From Leucobacter ruminantium (lineage in GTDB: Bacteria > Actinomycetota > Actinomycetes > Actinomycetales > Microbacteriaceae): a DNA stretch of 44,434 nucleotides. Positions 35,957 through 44,323 of the stretch are shown piece by piece. The notes beneath the pieces were generated by a model. The model was not told where the DNA came from. It ran no database searches and worked only from the letters and a program-made list of their open reading frames with translations. The translations under genes and the position numbers were made by a program. The first letter of the stretch is position 1; every line of letters starts with the position of its first letter. The DNA lies in contig NZ_JAGDYL010000027.1 in NCBI RefSeq assembly GCF_017565705.1, forward strand, positions 1 to 44,434, given 5' to 3'.

Positions 35957-36732
35957 GACGCTGCACGGCGCTCGTCACGGGCGCATCGACGGGGCTCGGC
36001 GCCGAGCTGGCCGCGCAGCTCGCGGCGGAGGGCGTCGATCTCGTGCTGGTCGCGCGCGACGGAGCGCGCCTCGAACGGCTCGCCGAGCGGCTGCGCGCGG
36101 AGCACGACTCGCGCATCGAGGTGCTCGTGGCCGACCTCACCGATCGCGACGGCCTGGAGCGGGTCGCCGCGCGCCTCGTCGAGCGCGGCTCCCCCGTCGA
36201 CATCCTCGTGAACAACGCGGGCTTCGGCGTCTACGAGGGCTTCGAGTCGAGCGATATCGCCGACGAGCGCCGAATGCACGAGCTGCTCTCGTGGGTGCCG
36301 CTCCGCCTCGCCCACGCCGCCGTTCCCGGCATGCTCGAGCGCGGGGGCGGTTGGATCCTCAACGTCGCGAGCGTCGCTGCGTTCACCCCGAGCGGAACCT
36401 ACGGCGCGGCGAAGGCGGCCGCGGTATCGCTGTCGCGATCCCTGGGCGCCCGCTACCGCCGCTCCGGAGTGCGCGTCACGGCGCTCTGCCCGGGGCTGCT
36501 CGACACCGAGTTCCACGCTCGCATGGGCGAGGACCACCTGCCGCGACTGCCGCGCATCGCGTGGGCCGACACCTCGCGCGTCGCCTCCGAGGGGCTGCGC
36601 GCGCTCCGCCGCGGGCGCGCGGTCGTCGTCTCGGACCGGCGCTACCGACTGCTGCGCCCCCTCATCGCGCTGCTCCCCGACCGGCTGCTCGAGCGCGCCA
36701 CCACCACGGGCGAACCGCGTCGCGATCGCTGA
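35953..36732 (+). CDS. Short-chain dehydrogenase/reductase
   Basis: This 259-residue classical SDR has cofactor motif ALVTGASTGLGAELA, DILVNNAGFGVYEGF, the catalytic Ser region NVASVAAF, and YGAAKAAA (YxxxK). The C-terminus resembles DltE/YdfG-type enzymes with a basic amphipathic end (RYRLLRPLIALLPDRLLERA). GTG 35953 overlaps the exporter stop by 4 bp, so both are one operon. The stop TGA is the first part of an octamer palindrome. Confidence 0.92.
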   Translation: MRRCTALVTGASTGLGAELAAQLAAEGVDLVLVARDGARLERLAERLRAEHDSRIEVLVADLTDRDGLERVAARLVERGSPVDILVNNAGFGVYEGFESSDIADERRMHELLSWVPLRLAHAAVPGMLERGGGWILNVASVAAFTPSGTYGAAKAAAVSLSRSLGARYRRSGVRVTALCPGLLDTEFHARMGEDHLPRLPRIAWADTSRVASEGLRALRRGRAVVVSDRRYRLLRPLIALLPDRLLERATTTGEPRRDR

Positions 36733-36742
36733 GGGATCCCTC
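36731..36742. terminator. Octamer palindrome between convergent SDR and GntR genes
   Basis: GAGGGATCCCTC begins at the SDR stop codon and fills most of the 13 bases before the GntR stop. It is two opposed octamers sharing GATC. A short hairpin or other protein-binding site is possible. The short gap makes some terminator role plausible. Confidence 0.4.
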
Positions 36743-36745
36743 GTC

Positions 36746-37108
36746 TCACGCGCGGCGCAGGTAGTCGGCGAGCCGATCCCCCTCGATGCCGAGCGCCGCC
36801 ATCGCGGCGACGTACTCTCGGGTCAGCGCGAGCGCCCGCTCGTGGGTCTCGGCCTCGCCGAGGTCGGGCGCGACGATCGTGCCGTTGCGCCCGCGGGTCT
36901 GCACGAAGCCGGAGGACTCGAGCTCGCGGTACGCCCGCGCCACGGTGTTGGCGGCGAGGCCGAGCTCCGCGGCGAGCGAGCGCACGGGCGGCAACTTCGC
37001 ACCGGGAGCGAGTTCGCCGCTCACGATGAGGGCGACGACGCGATCCCTCAGCTGCTCGTACGGGGCGAGGGATACCGCCGGATCGATCTGCAGCTCGAAC
37101 TGCGGCAT
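36746..37108 (-). CDS. GntR-family regulator (YtrA-like, short)
   Basis: This 120-residue protein is a GntR winged helix (YEQLRDRVVALIVSGELAPG, KLPPVRSLAAELGLAANTVARAYRELESSG) followed by a short helical tail (residues 85-120) with no effector domain, as in the YtrA group. GAGGAG precedes the ATG. It begins 49 bases after jetC on the same strand, where jetD would be expected. It may be part of that transcript and regulate it, or be independent. Confidence 0.88.
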   Translation of the reverse strand: MPQFELQIDPAVSLAPYEQLRDRVVALIVSGELAPGAKLPPVRSLAAELGLAANTVARAYRELESSGFVQTRGRNGTIVAPDLGEAETHERALALTREYVAAMAALGIEGDRLADYLRRA

Positions 37109-37157
37109 GGTTCACGCTCCTCGGGTCGTCCGCCTCCCACTGTATCGCCGCGCGGGC

Positions 37158-40100
37158 TCACGAGCCCGGGGCCGGGAGCGCGACCTTGGGCTTCGCCCAG
37201 GACCGGCCCGCGGTGTCTTTGAGGATGTCGTACTCGACGTCGACGTGCGGCTCGATCGCACTGTACTTGTCGTTGGGCGCGCCGATGATCAGCTGGAAGC
37301 CGAGCCCGCGCCAGGCTCCGATCGCGCGCTTGGTGAAGTGGGCGTCGGCCTTGATGAGCGCCTCGTCGAGGAAGACGGGCGCGTAGCGCGGCCGCTCGGA
37401 GTCGGCGTCGCCGAGCTGGTAGCGCAGCGCGGCCCCGACGATGAACGCGATGAGCTCCTGCGATTCGCCGCCCGACTTCTCGCCGATGTGGTCGTACAGC
37501 GCGACGTGCTGTCCGCTTCCCGCGTGGATCTTCTCGGCGCTCACGCGCACGTGGTTGCGCACGTCGACGAGATCGGCGAAGTCGGGCGCGGTGCGGCGGA
37601 TGCGGCCGATGAGCCGCGCCATGCGCTCGTACGCCTGCGCGCGGTCGGCGTCGGTCTCGGCCGCCCCGATGAGCGCGCGCACGTCGCGGAGCTCCTTGCG
37701 GAAGCGGCGGCGCGGCTCCGACTGGTTCTCGCGCGGGGTGATCTGCAGGCGGTGCTCGTCGTCGTAGAACGGCAGGTCCTGCATGATGCGGTTGATCGGC
37801 TCGATCCGCTCCCGGATTTCGCGCAACGAGCGGCTGAGCGTGGAGTCGAGGTTGGTGAGATCGTTGCCCGAGAGCTTCAGCAGGCTGTTGCGCCACTCGG
37901 CCTCGAGTTCGTGCAGCCCGCTGGTCTCGAGCTCCTCCAGGATGCGCTCGAAGTCGCGGAGCGAGGTGTCGGGATCGGCGCGCAGGGTCGGGTTGGGCCA
38001 GCTGTCGAGGAAACCCTCGAGCGTGCGTCGCAGGTGCTCCCGCTGCTCCTCGAGCGCCGCCTGCGCCGCGGCCTGGTCCTCGAGCAGCCGCTTCGAGGCC
38101 GTGCCGAGCGCGGCGTCGAAGCGCGCGAGCGCGTCCTCGCGGCTGCGCTCGCCACCGCTCGGCTCCCCGGCATCCGAGGGGTCGAAACGCTCGTCGAGGT
38201 AGGCCTGCTGCGCCTCCTCCAGTCGGAGCCCCGCATCCTCGGCCTCGTCGACCGCGAGCTGCGCGGCGTCGACCTCGTCGGTGATCCGCGCCCACCGCTC
38301 GGCGATCCGCTCCTGCTCGCTCTCCGCCCGGGCCGACTTCCTGCCGAGCTCGGCGATCCGCCCCTTCAACTCCACGATCTTCCGCTGCAGCTCCGCGATC
38401 CTCGGGTCGCCCTCGGTGAGCTCGGAGATCACCCGCTCCCAATTGCCGTGCTCCCGCTCGACCGACTCGACGTCGAGCCGGTCCCAGCTCAGATCCACGA
38501 TCTTCGCGTAGGCGGTGTGCCGCTCGTCCATCGCGTCGAGCTCCTCGGACGCGCGCCGCTCCGCGGTCTCCGCCGCCTCAGCCTCCGCCTGCGCCGCGGC
38601 GAGCGCGGTCTCGAGCTCGGTCAGCCTGCGCCGACTCGAGAAGCCGAGCGCGTTCCCGCCCCCGTGACCGCCGTGCGCTCCGCGGTCGCCCTGCGACACC
38701 TGGCCCGTGATGGTCAGCGCCATCCGGTGCTCGGCGAGCGCGTCGGCGGAGTCGACGCAGACGAAGCCGAAGCGCCGCTCCAGGCGCTCCTGCAGCCAGC
38801 CCGTGAACGCGGTGTCGCGGTACTCGAGTCGGCCGGGCAGGCGGCTCGGGTCGAGGCGCTCGCTCGGGGCGAGGCCCGTGTGCACGCCCTCGTAGCGCAT
38901 CCGCACCGGCGTGTGCACCGAGTCGATCGCCGCGCGGAAGCGCGGGAGGTGCGCGGCGTCGATGAGCAGGGTCGTCGCGAAGCCGCCGAGGGCGAGGTTG
39001 AAGGCCTCGCGCCAGGGCTCGAACTCGGTGCGCACCTCGATCAGCTCGCCGACGAAGGGCAGCTCGTCGCTCGAGAGCCCCGCGGCCCGGGCGAGCAGCT
39101 CCCGGGAGTCGTGCAGGCGTGACGAGATGTTGTGCGCGCGCCCCTCGGTGCGCGCCCGCTCCTCCTCGAGCTCCGCCAGCCGCCGCCGCGCCTCGGTCTT
39201 CGCGCTCCGCGCCTCCGCGTAGGCGGCGCGCGCGGTGGCCTTCGCGTCGGGGTCGTCGAGGATCGCCCTCGCCCGCGCCGACAGCTCGGCGAACGCCCGC
39301 TCGGTGGCGGCGTCCTCGCCCAGCCGCGCGGCGACGGCGTCGAAACGCTCACGGTGCTCCCGCACCTCTGCGAGGCGCCGATCGGTCCTCGCGAGCTCGC
39401 GCTCGGCGCGCTCGAGACGGTCGCCGCCGGAGTTCCGCAGCACCTCGACGAGCCCCTCGCGCTCGGACTCGGCCGCGGCGACGAGCGCCTGCTGCGCCCG
39501 CACCTCGGCGTCGGCCGCGCGCTTGCCGCGCTGCAGCTCGGACTCCACCTCGCGCAGCAGCTCCAGCCGGCGCGAGGCGCCCCAGAGCGCCGCGAGGGAT
39601 CCGGGATCCGAGAAGCGCCCGATCTCGTCGATGAGGCGCAGGCGCTCGGCGGATCCCTCGATCCTCGCGCGCAGGTCCCTGATCGGGCGCAGCGCGCGCA
39701 CCTGCCGCTGCGCGGTCACCATGCGCCCGCGCGTACTCTCCAGCTCGTCGAAGTGGGCGACCACCGCGTCGGCGGTCGCCAGTGTCTCGGGCTCCTCGAG
39801 CACCATGCGCTTGTAGAGCTCGTCCACGGTGGTGATCTGCTGCCCGGCCTGGATCCGGGCGAGCAGGCTCATGGCCTTCGCCCCGGCTCCCGCCGCGCCG
39901 ATGCCCAGCACCGAGTGGATCCTGGCCGAGAACTCGCGGTCTGTCGCCAGCGTGTCGAGGCCGGCGGACCGCAACGACGCGTCGGAGAGTCGCTGAGCGG
40001 CCGCTTCCGCGAGGGATCCCAGGTCGAACGCACCCTCCGCGGTCGCGCGCACCCGCACGGTGTCGTCGAGCACGCGCGCGGCGGCGGGGATGTACCAGGC

Positions 40101-40529
40101 ACGCACGGCGGTGAAACGCGAACCGTCGTGGTCGAGCCAGGTCATCGAGATGGCCGTCCAGGTGTCCTCGCCATCGCCGCGCAGCACGCGCAGCCTGGTG
40201 CCGTCCTCGGTGCGCGACTCGTCGAGCTTGCCGCGGCCGTAGGAGATGATGTTGCGCTGCTCCTCACCGCGGGGGCGCCCCGTCACACCTCCGTTGGAGG
40301 CGCCGTTGAACGGCGTCGTGTGCGGCATCATGAGCGCGATGTAGGCGTCCATGAGCGTCGACTTGCCCGAACCGGAGCCGCCGCACAGCAGCGTCGCCTC
40401 GGGCGAGAACCGCACGCGGTGCGCTCCGTCGTAGCCGCCCCAGTTGACGAGCTGCAGTTCCTCGGCGACCCACTGCTGGCCACGGGAGGCGGCGGGGATC
40501 AGGCCGAACAGGGTGTCGAGCATGGTCAC
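37158..40529 (-). CDS. jetC: Wadjet/Mks SMC-like ATPase JetC (MksB/SbcC-like)
   Basis: This 1123-residue SMC-family ATPase has Walker [10 protein letters not shown] (residues 50-58), a long Glu/Arg coiled-coil middle with a hinge-like section (about residues 520-650), the ABC signature EKSGGESQE (1018-1025 region), and Walker [11 protein letters not shown] (D1055, E1056). In Wadjet it forms the motor with JetA and JetB, extruding DNA to detect small circular plasmids. GTG 40529 overlaps jetB by 4 bp. No jetD follows. Several octamers lie in the coiled coil. Confidence 0.92.
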   Translation of the reverse strand: MTMLDTLFGLIPAASRGQQWVAEELQLVNWGGYDGAHRVRFSPEATLLCGGSGSGKSTLMDAYIALMMPHTTPFNGASNGGVTGRPRGEEQRNIISYGRGKLDESRTEDGTRLRVLRGDGEDTWTAISMTWLDHDGSRFTAVRAWYIPAAARVLDDTVRVRATAEGAFDLGSLAEAAAQRLSDASLRSAGLDTLATDREFSARIHSVLGIGAAGAGAKAMSLLARIQAGQQITTVDELYKRMVLEEPETLATADAVVAHFDELESTRGRMVTAQRQVRALRPIRDLRARIEGSAERLRLIDEIGRFSDPGSLAALWGASRRLELLREVESELQRGKRAADAEVRAQQALVAAAESEREGLVEVLRNSGGDRLERAERELARTDRRLAEVREHRERFDAVAARLGEDAATERAFAELSARARAILDDPDAKATARAAYAEARSAKTEARRRLAELEEERARTEGRAHNISSRLHDSRELLARAAGLSSDELPFVGELIEVRTEFEPWREAFNLALGGFATTLLIDAAHLPRFRAAIDSVHTPVRMRYEGVHTGLAPSERLDPSRLPGRLEYRDTAFTGWLQERLERRFGFVCVDSADALAEHRMALTITGQVSQGDRGAHGGHGGGNALGFSSRRRLTELETALAAAQAEAEAAETAERRASEELDAMDERHTAYAKIVDLSWDRLDVESVEREHGNWERVISELTEGDPRIAELQRKIVELKGRIAELGRKSARAESEQERIAERWARITDEVDAAQLAVDEAEDAGLRLEEAQQAYLDERFDPSDAGEPSGGERSREDALARFDAALGTASKRLLEDQAAAQAALEEQREHLRRTLEGFLDSWPNPTLRADPDTSLRDFERILEELETSGLHELEAEWRNSLLKLSGNDLTNLDSTLSRSLREIRERIEPINRIMQDLPFYDDEHRLQITPRENQSEPRRRFRKELRDVRALIGAAETDADRAQAYERMARLIGRIRRTAPDFADLVDVRNHVRVSAEKIHAGSGQHVALYDHIGEKSGGESQELIAFIVGAALRYQLGDADSERPRYAPVFLDEALIKADAHFTKRAIGAWRGLGFQLIIGAPNDKYSAIEPHVDVEYDILKDTAGRSWAKPKVALPAPGS

Positions 40530-41377
40530 GGTGCGATGTCTCCTCGCTGGTCGTTCTCGGCCGGTTCGGCCGGCGCCTCGCCGCCGGCGGGCTCGGCGTC
40601 GGGTGCGGATCCCTCGCCGTCCGCGACTTCGGATCCCTCGCCGCCCGCGGTCTCGGATCCCTCACCGCCCGACGCGCGGCTCGCGCGCGCCTGCTCGCGC
40701 AGCCAGTCGTCGAGCTCGCGCAGGCGCTCGGCGCTCAGCACGATCTCGACGAGCGGGCTGATGCGGTAGCGCCCTTCCGATTCCTCCTCGACGATGCCCT
40801 CCTGGCGCAGCCTGGCGAGTGCGGTGCCGATGGCCTTCTGCCTGCGAGCCGTGTTGCCATCGCCGTCGGCGAAGTAGCTGAGCACGGTCTGCTCGATCTC
40901 CTCGACGTCGACGCGCACCGACGGCTCCCCCGCGGTCGACTCGCGCTGATACACCGTGCGCAGGTAGACGAGGACGAGCGTCTCGGGGCGGGTGTAGGCG
41001 TCGTCGCGCAGCAGCACGGGCACCTCGAGCTCGTCCGACCTGATCTGCTGCTTGTAGGCGACCCCGCGGCCCTGATCCACCACGAGCCTGACGAAGAGGT
41101 CGTGCAGGCGCGACTCGACGATCTGCTGGTTCTCCAGCAGCACCGACCAATCCTCGGGATTGCGCTCGGCGAGCAGGAAGCGACGCTGCAGCAGGCGCAC
41201 GAGCACGCGCCGCACCTCGGGATCGAGCACGCCGCGGTCGCCCGGGAAGCACTCCTCGGGGTCGTTCTCCATCGCGACGGTCTCGATGAACGCGGTGTCC
41301 CGGGGGTCGTCGGGCGCATGAGCCGTCGCCTGTTCCGTCGTCTGCTCCGTCGCTCCATCCTCGATCCGGTCAGTCAT
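40526..41377 (-). CDS. jetB: Wadjet JetB / DUF4194 (MksE-like)
   Basis: This 283-residue kite-like winged-helix subunit has [43 protein letters not shown] and [22 protein letters not shown] with [12 protein letters not shown], as in DUF4194 proteins. The last 50 residues are a low-complexity acidic tail with three tandem GEGSE-type repeats. ATG 41377 overlaps jetA by 8 bp. In the complex it binds JetA and JetC. The tail is an addition not needed for the core fold. Confidence 0.9.
   Translation of the reverse strand: MTDRIEDGATEQTTEQATAHAPDDPRDTAFIETVAMENDPEECFPGDRGVLDPEVRRVLVRLLQRRFLLAERNPEDWSVLLENQQIVESRLHDLFVRLVVDQGRGVAYKQQIRSDELEVPVLLRDDAYTRPETLVLVYLRTVYQRESTAGEPSVRVDVEEIEQTVLSYFADGDGNTARRQKAIGTALARLRQEGIVEEESEGRYRISPLVEIVLSAERLRELDDWLREQARASRASGGEGSETAGGEGSEVADGEGSAPDAEPAGGEAPAEPAENDQRGDIAP
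40608..40663 (-). repeat. 24-bp triplet repeat with octamers in jetB
   Basis: Three GATCCCTC octamers at 40608, 40632 and 40656 have exactly 24-base spacing and encode an eight-residue unit ([24 protein letters not shown]). Tandem growth has multiplied the octamer in a tolerant protein tail. Confidence 0.85.
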
Positions 41378-42851
41378 CGGTCACCTCTTCTTTCACGGTT
41401 CGCGCGGTCACCGCGCCGAAGGCGAAGCTGCGGACGGTGCCGTCCGGGCGCACGGCCTCCACGACGGAGACGGACTCCTCCTCGACCATGCCGTTGCGGT
41501 GGGCGATCTCGAGGAGCCCCAGCAGGTCGACCGGGCGGCGGGCGCCACCGGTTTCGATGGCCTCGAATGCCGCACCCAGGTCGAAGCGCTCGGTATCGAG
41601 ACCCGAGACGTGCTCCTCGAGCTCGCGGTACAGGGGGCCGCCCCAGGCCCGCGTGTCGGCGTCCACGAACTCTGCCTGATCGGCCGCCTCGTGCAGCGGC
41701 GCGGGCGCGCTCGGCGGGCGGGGGTCGCTGACCGACTGCCGCAGGTGGCCGATGCCCGCGGTGGGGAACCTGCGCAGCGGCTCGACGCGATCCCTCGCCG
41801 ATGACTCGGGCACCCAGCTCTGCAGCCCTGACATCACGCTGCGCAGCAGCTCGTCCACCTCGCGGTCGCGGGCCGGGTCGTGGGTGCGCACCTGCGTCGT
41901 GATCACGTGCGAGGCGCGACGCTGCGCGACGAGCACCTCCTGCACCCCCTGCTCCACGCGCTTCGCGATCGCACGCAGCTCGCCGCGCTCGTCTGTCGGC
42001 ATGAGGCGCGCGAACGGCCGCGCGAGCAGGGCGCCGAGCTGCTCGGTGAGGCGGTCGATGTGCTCGGGATCCCCGATCAGATTGAGCGCGCCTGCGAAGG
42101 CGCGGCCCTCGGGAGTCGCCTCCATCACGTGCTCGCCGCGGTGCAGATACTCGCGGAGCACCTCGCCCGCCGGGCGCACGTCCCGCCGCAGCTCGGCGAT
42201 GACGTCGCGCTGCATCGCGTTGATCGACTCCGCCACGCGGGTGAAATCGGCGGGCAGCTCCCGCGACAGGTGCAGCACGTTCTCGGCCTCCTCGAGCAGC
42301 TGGTCGTCGTCGACCGGCTCGAAGGGATCGTTCTCCAGGCTCGCGAGCTTCGCGTCGATGGCCGCGCGCTCGGCGAGCAGCCTGGCGCGGCGCTCGGCCG
42401 GATCGGTCTCGGCGCTCCGGGTCAGCTGGTCCACAGATTCGAGCAGGGTGCGCACCCGGGAGCGGGAGACCCGCGCGCGGCGGCCGCCTGCCCGGCCCGC
42501 GATCTCGAGAGCCCCGACCGCCTGGGCCGACAGCCGATACACCTCGGTGCCGTCATCGATCTGCAGCACCAGCCACCCGACGCGCACCCAGTACCGGCAG
42601 ATGTCGCGCCCCGTGCCGGCCGGAAGCGCGCGCTCCCCCTCGTCGTAGCCCGCGGCCCTGAGCTCGTCGACCATCTCGGAAACCTCGACGTGGGCGTCGG
42701 AGACCGCGACCGACGGCCGATCCGCCGTGAAGATGATCGAGAGGGCCGCGACGACGAACGGCGCGTATCTGCCATGCAGCAGGTCGAGCGTCGGGTTGCG
42801 GAACGCCGCCGCTGCACGCAGATAGGCGGCTTCAGCACGCGAGTTCGTCAC
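41370..42851 (-). CDS. jetA: Wadjet JetA / DUF3375 (MksF-like)
   Basis: This 493-residue DUF3375 protein has [40 protein letters not shown] and the winged-helix section [14 protein letters not shown]. Central coiled coil and C-terminal MPLR-type winged-helix DNA-facing parts follow. It corresponds to the kleisin-like or linker subunit of the Jet/Mks SMC complex. It is the first gene of the jetABC operon; the start is GTG 42851 without a strong SD. The 72 bases upstream contain one octamer (42894) but no evident promoter. Confidence 0.9.
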   Translation of the reverse strand: MTNSRAEAAYLRAAAAFRNPTLDLLHGRYAPFVVAALSIIFTADRPSVAVSDAHVEVSEMVDELRAAGYDEGERALPAGTGRDICRYWVRVGWLVLQIDDGTEVYRLSAQAVGALEIAGRAGGRRARVSRSRVRTLLESVDQLTRSAETDPAERRARLLAERAAIDAKLASLENDPFEPVDDDQLLEEAENVLHLSRELPADFTRVAESINAMQRDVIAELRRDVRPAGEVLREYLHRGEHVMEATPEGRAFAGALNLIGDPEHIDRLTEQLGALLARPFARLMPTDERGELRAIAKRVEQGVQEVLVAQRRASHVITTQVRTHDPARDREVDELLRSVMSGLQSWVPESSARDRVEPLRRFPTAGIGHLRQSVSDPRPPSAPAPLHEAADQAEFVDADTRAWGGPLYRELEEHVSGLDTERFDLGAAFEAIETGGARRPVDLLGLLEIAHRNGMVEEESVSVVEAVRPDGTVRSFAFGAVTARTVKEEVTDD

Positions 42852-42923
42852 CGATCCAGGGTAGCGGCATCCGCGGTGCGAGGTCGCCGGCCGGAGGGAT
42901 CGTGCCGCAGCGGCGCTCGCCGG

Positions 42924-43160
42924 TCACCGCGTCGCGCGTACCGCATCGTCGATGCGGCGCCCCGTCTCGACGCTGAGCGGTACGGGAGGCAGGTCGCCGC
43001 GCTCCTGCAGGTCGACGCGCCTCGTCCCGCACGCGCCGCAGCGCACGTAGAGCAGGGTTCCTGCGGATGTGGCGTGGCGGGATTCCACCTCCCACCCGTG
43101 TTCGTGGGCGTATTCCGTGGAAGCCCTCCGCCGCAGCGAATCATGTGCCGTCTCGGTCAT
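42924..43160 (-). CDS. Small zinc-ribbon-like protein of unknown function
   Basis: This protein is about 78 residues long with one CGAC pair (YVRCGACGTRRVDLQERGD) that may bind metal together with an upstream His. The middle resembles a small beta-rich domain. ATG 43160 has GGAGG only one base away, so GTG 43169, perhaps leaderless, is possible. It lies 72 bases upstream of jetA on the same strand and divergent from the CGNR gene. I do not recognise a family. Confidence 0.6.
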   Translation of the reverse strand: MTETAHDSLRRRASTEYAHEHGWEVESRHATSAGTLLYVRCGACGTRRVDLQERGDLPPVPLSVETGRRIDDAVRATR

Positions 43161-43171
43161 GCCTCCCACTG

Positions 43172-43180
43172 TGCTGTAAT
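43172..43180 (+). promoter_or_regulatory. Extended -10 promoter for a leaderless CGNR transcript
   Basis: TGC-TGTAAT (43172-43180) is an extended -10. The ATG at 43187 starts seven bases after the -10 end, where transcription would begin, and there is no SD. A leaderless mRNA, common in actinobacteria, fits. The -35 is poor. Confidence 0.45.
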
Positions 43181-43186
43181 GGTCTT

Positions 43187-43723
43187 ATGCATCTCAACCC
43201 TTACGGTGAGTACGCGATCCTGCTCGCCGCGTCTCTCGCCAATGACTGGCCGAGGGATCGCGAAGGAATCATCGCGAGAACCCGCGAGTTCGGCATGACG
43301 GTCGCGTTTCCGGAGCAGCCGCACGATCACGCCCGCGTCCGCGGCGTCATCGACGAGTGGCTGACCGTCGTCGACGCGCGGGATCCGCACGAGCGTGCGC
43401 GCCTGCTCAACGCGCAGATGGCGGCGGCGACCGCCTACCCCCGCCTCACCGACCACGACGGCGAGGGCTGGCACCTGCACTACCGCGACGACGGTGCCGT
43501 CTCGCTCCCCCACGTCCTCTCGGCCGTCATCAGCGTCGGTACCGCGCTGCACCTCACCACCCGCGGCATGCATCGGCTCGGGCGCTGCGAGGCGGGCGCG
43601 ACGCCCGGCGACCCCTGCTCGGCGGTGATCGTCGACGTGACCCGCAACGGTCGGCAGCGCTACTGCTCCGTGCGGTGCGCGAACCGCGCCGCCGTTCGCC
43701 GCCACCGGGCCCGGGGCGCCTAG
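43187..43723 (+). CDS. CGNR zinc-finger (ABATE) domain protein
   Basis: This 178-residue protein has an N-terminal ABATE-type domain (YAILLAASLANDWPRDREGI to about residue 120) and a C-terminal CGNR zinc finger GRCEAGATPGDPCSAVIVD...RYCSVRCANRAAVRRHR. CGNR proteins are putative stress-linked transcription regulators in actinobacteria. No SD precedes the ATG, consistent with a leaderless transcript. It lies next to the small zinc-ribbon gene, with which it shares a 26-base divergent region. Confidence 0.85.
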   Translation: MHLNPYGEYAILLAASLANDWPRDREGIIARTREFGMTVAFPEQPHDHARVRGVIDEWLTVVDARDPHERARLLNAQMAAATAYPRLTDHDGEGWHLHYRDDGAVSLPHVLSAVISVGTALHLTTRGMHRLGRCEAGATPGDPCSAVIVDVTRNGRQRYCSVRCANRAAVRRHRARGA

Positions 43724-43737
43724 GGGCAGGGGTAGCT

Positions 43738-43792
43738 CCCCCGGGACAGGTACCTGGCCGGGTAGCTCCATGCGCGGGCAGAATCCCCCGGG
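43738..43792. repeat. Imperfect duplication before the tRNA
   Basis: CCCCCGGG followed by a CAGG-(T/C)ACC block occurs at 43738-43745 and 43785-43792, 47 bases apart. A GGTAGCTCC word occurs twice in the same span. It lies in a 199-base gene-free stretch between the CGNR gene and the tRNA. Confidence 0.4.
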
Positions 43793-43854
43793 CAGGCACC
43801 CGTGGCCTGGAACGAGATGCGACACGCGCGGGATCGCCTTCGAGGCAGCTGGAT

Positions 43855-43885
43855 TTGCGTTTCACCCGGCCTGGTGATGTAAAGT
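43855..43885 (+). promoter_or_regulatory. Candidate promoter of tRNA-Ala
   Basis: TTGCGT (43855-43860) and TAAAGT (43880-43885) are separated by 19 bases. Transcription would start near 43892, about 31 bases before the tRNA. A small hairpin (GTCGG with CCGAC) lies in that leader. Confidence 0.5.
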
Positions 43886-43922
43886 AGAAGAGTTGTCGGG
43901 GGAGCATTTCTCCGACTTCAAC

Positions 43923-43995
43923 GGGTCCTTGGCGCAGCTGGTAGCGCACCTGCATGGCATGCAGGGGGTCACGGGTTCGAGTCCCGTAGGATCCA
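43923..43995 (+). tRNA. tRNA-Ala (GGC anticodon)
   Basis: A 73-base cloverleaf. The acceptor stem GGGTCCT pairs with AGGATCC and includes the G3-U70 wobble that identifies alanine tRNAs. The anticodon stem CCTGC/GCAGG has loop ATGGCAT with anticodon GGC. The T arm is CGGGTTCGAGTCCCG and the discriminator is A. The CCA end is not encoded. Confidence 0.97.
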
Positions 43996-44012
43996 CTCCG
44001 GTTTCAACATCC

Positions 44013-44046
44013 AAACCCTTGGCAGCTTGTTTGCTGTCGAGGGTTT
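44013..44046 (+). terminator. Terminator of tRNA-Ala
   Basis: AAACCCTTGGCAGC (44013-44026) pairs with GCTGTCGAGGGTTT (44033-44046) as a continuous 14-bp stem with two G-U pairs and a six-base loop. The T-rich CTTGTTGC follows. Confidence 0.8.
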
Positions 44047-44100
44047 CTTGTTGCTCCGAATCCCCCTACCGCTGGCACGGCAAGCGGCGCCCCCGACCGC

Positions 44101-44130
44101 TGGTTGAGCGAGCGGAGCGAGTAGAAACCA
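44101..44130. repeat. REP-like 30-bp element
   Basis: TGGTT (44101-44105) and AACCA (44126-44130) flank the core AGCGAGCGGAGCGAG (44107-44121). I recall similar short imperfect palindromes as frequent intergenic repeats in Microbacteriaceae. The core is one mismatch from the spacer core of the element in lnt. In the 328 bases from the tRNA to the transposase start, this, the terminator and the IS left end are the only features I see. Confidence 0.65.
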
Positions 44131-44265
44131 AGGTGCTGACTCGCACCGACACCGGCTGACTCGCGAGGCTCGATCCAGGGGCGAAACAATCGGGATCGTC
44201 GGATGCACTGCGGGCTAGATGTACCCGGTCAGGACGTTGGTAGCAGCGACGGGCTTGTGAAACAG

Positions 44266-44323
44266 GAGAACCTCCGGGCTTAGTGGAGATGTCTAACGTC
44301 TTCACCCATTCCCGGAGGTTCTC
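44266..44323 (+). promoter_or_regulatory. Inverted repeat sequestering the transposase ribosome-binding site
   Basis: GAGAACCTCCGGG (44266-44278) is the exact reverse complement of CCCGGAGGTTCTC (44311-44323). The second arm contains the GGAGG Shine-Dalgarno, and the GTG start follows it immediately. A transcript reading in from outside would fold and block translation. Confidence 0.75.

Larger units (their letters stand above)
565..43259. repeat. Iterated octamer GAGGGATC / GATCCCTC, about 51 copies dispersed over the window
   Basis: Plus-orientation copies start at 565, 3197, 6608, 8634, 9015, 9774, 10093, 10274, 12626, 13551, 14982, 16879, 21411, 24504, 25921, 27196, 29553, 29571, 31612, 36731, 39594, 40011, 42894 and 43252. 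Minus-orientation copies start at 586, 1160, 1440, 6777, 10294, 14986, 17643, 17788, 19075, 20378, 22606, 23108, 23715, 23736, 25735, 26682, 30276, 32539, 34730, 35533, 36735, 37043, 39652, 40608, 40632, 40656 and 41789. The flanks favour C before and C or G after. Most copies are inside genes. Counting was by eye. Confidence 0.9.

Noticed and set aside
565..43259. Octamer as a Chi or KOPS-like polar replication motif
   Set aside because: Orientation is nearly even (24 versus 27) with no switch along the window. Polar motifs are skewed along a replichore.
42924..43723. The two small zinc-finger genes as the missing JetD
   Set aside because: They are far too short and lack any DUF3322/DUF2220 or Toprim-like sequence. 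Their cysteines indicate zinc-ribbon and CGNR proteins.
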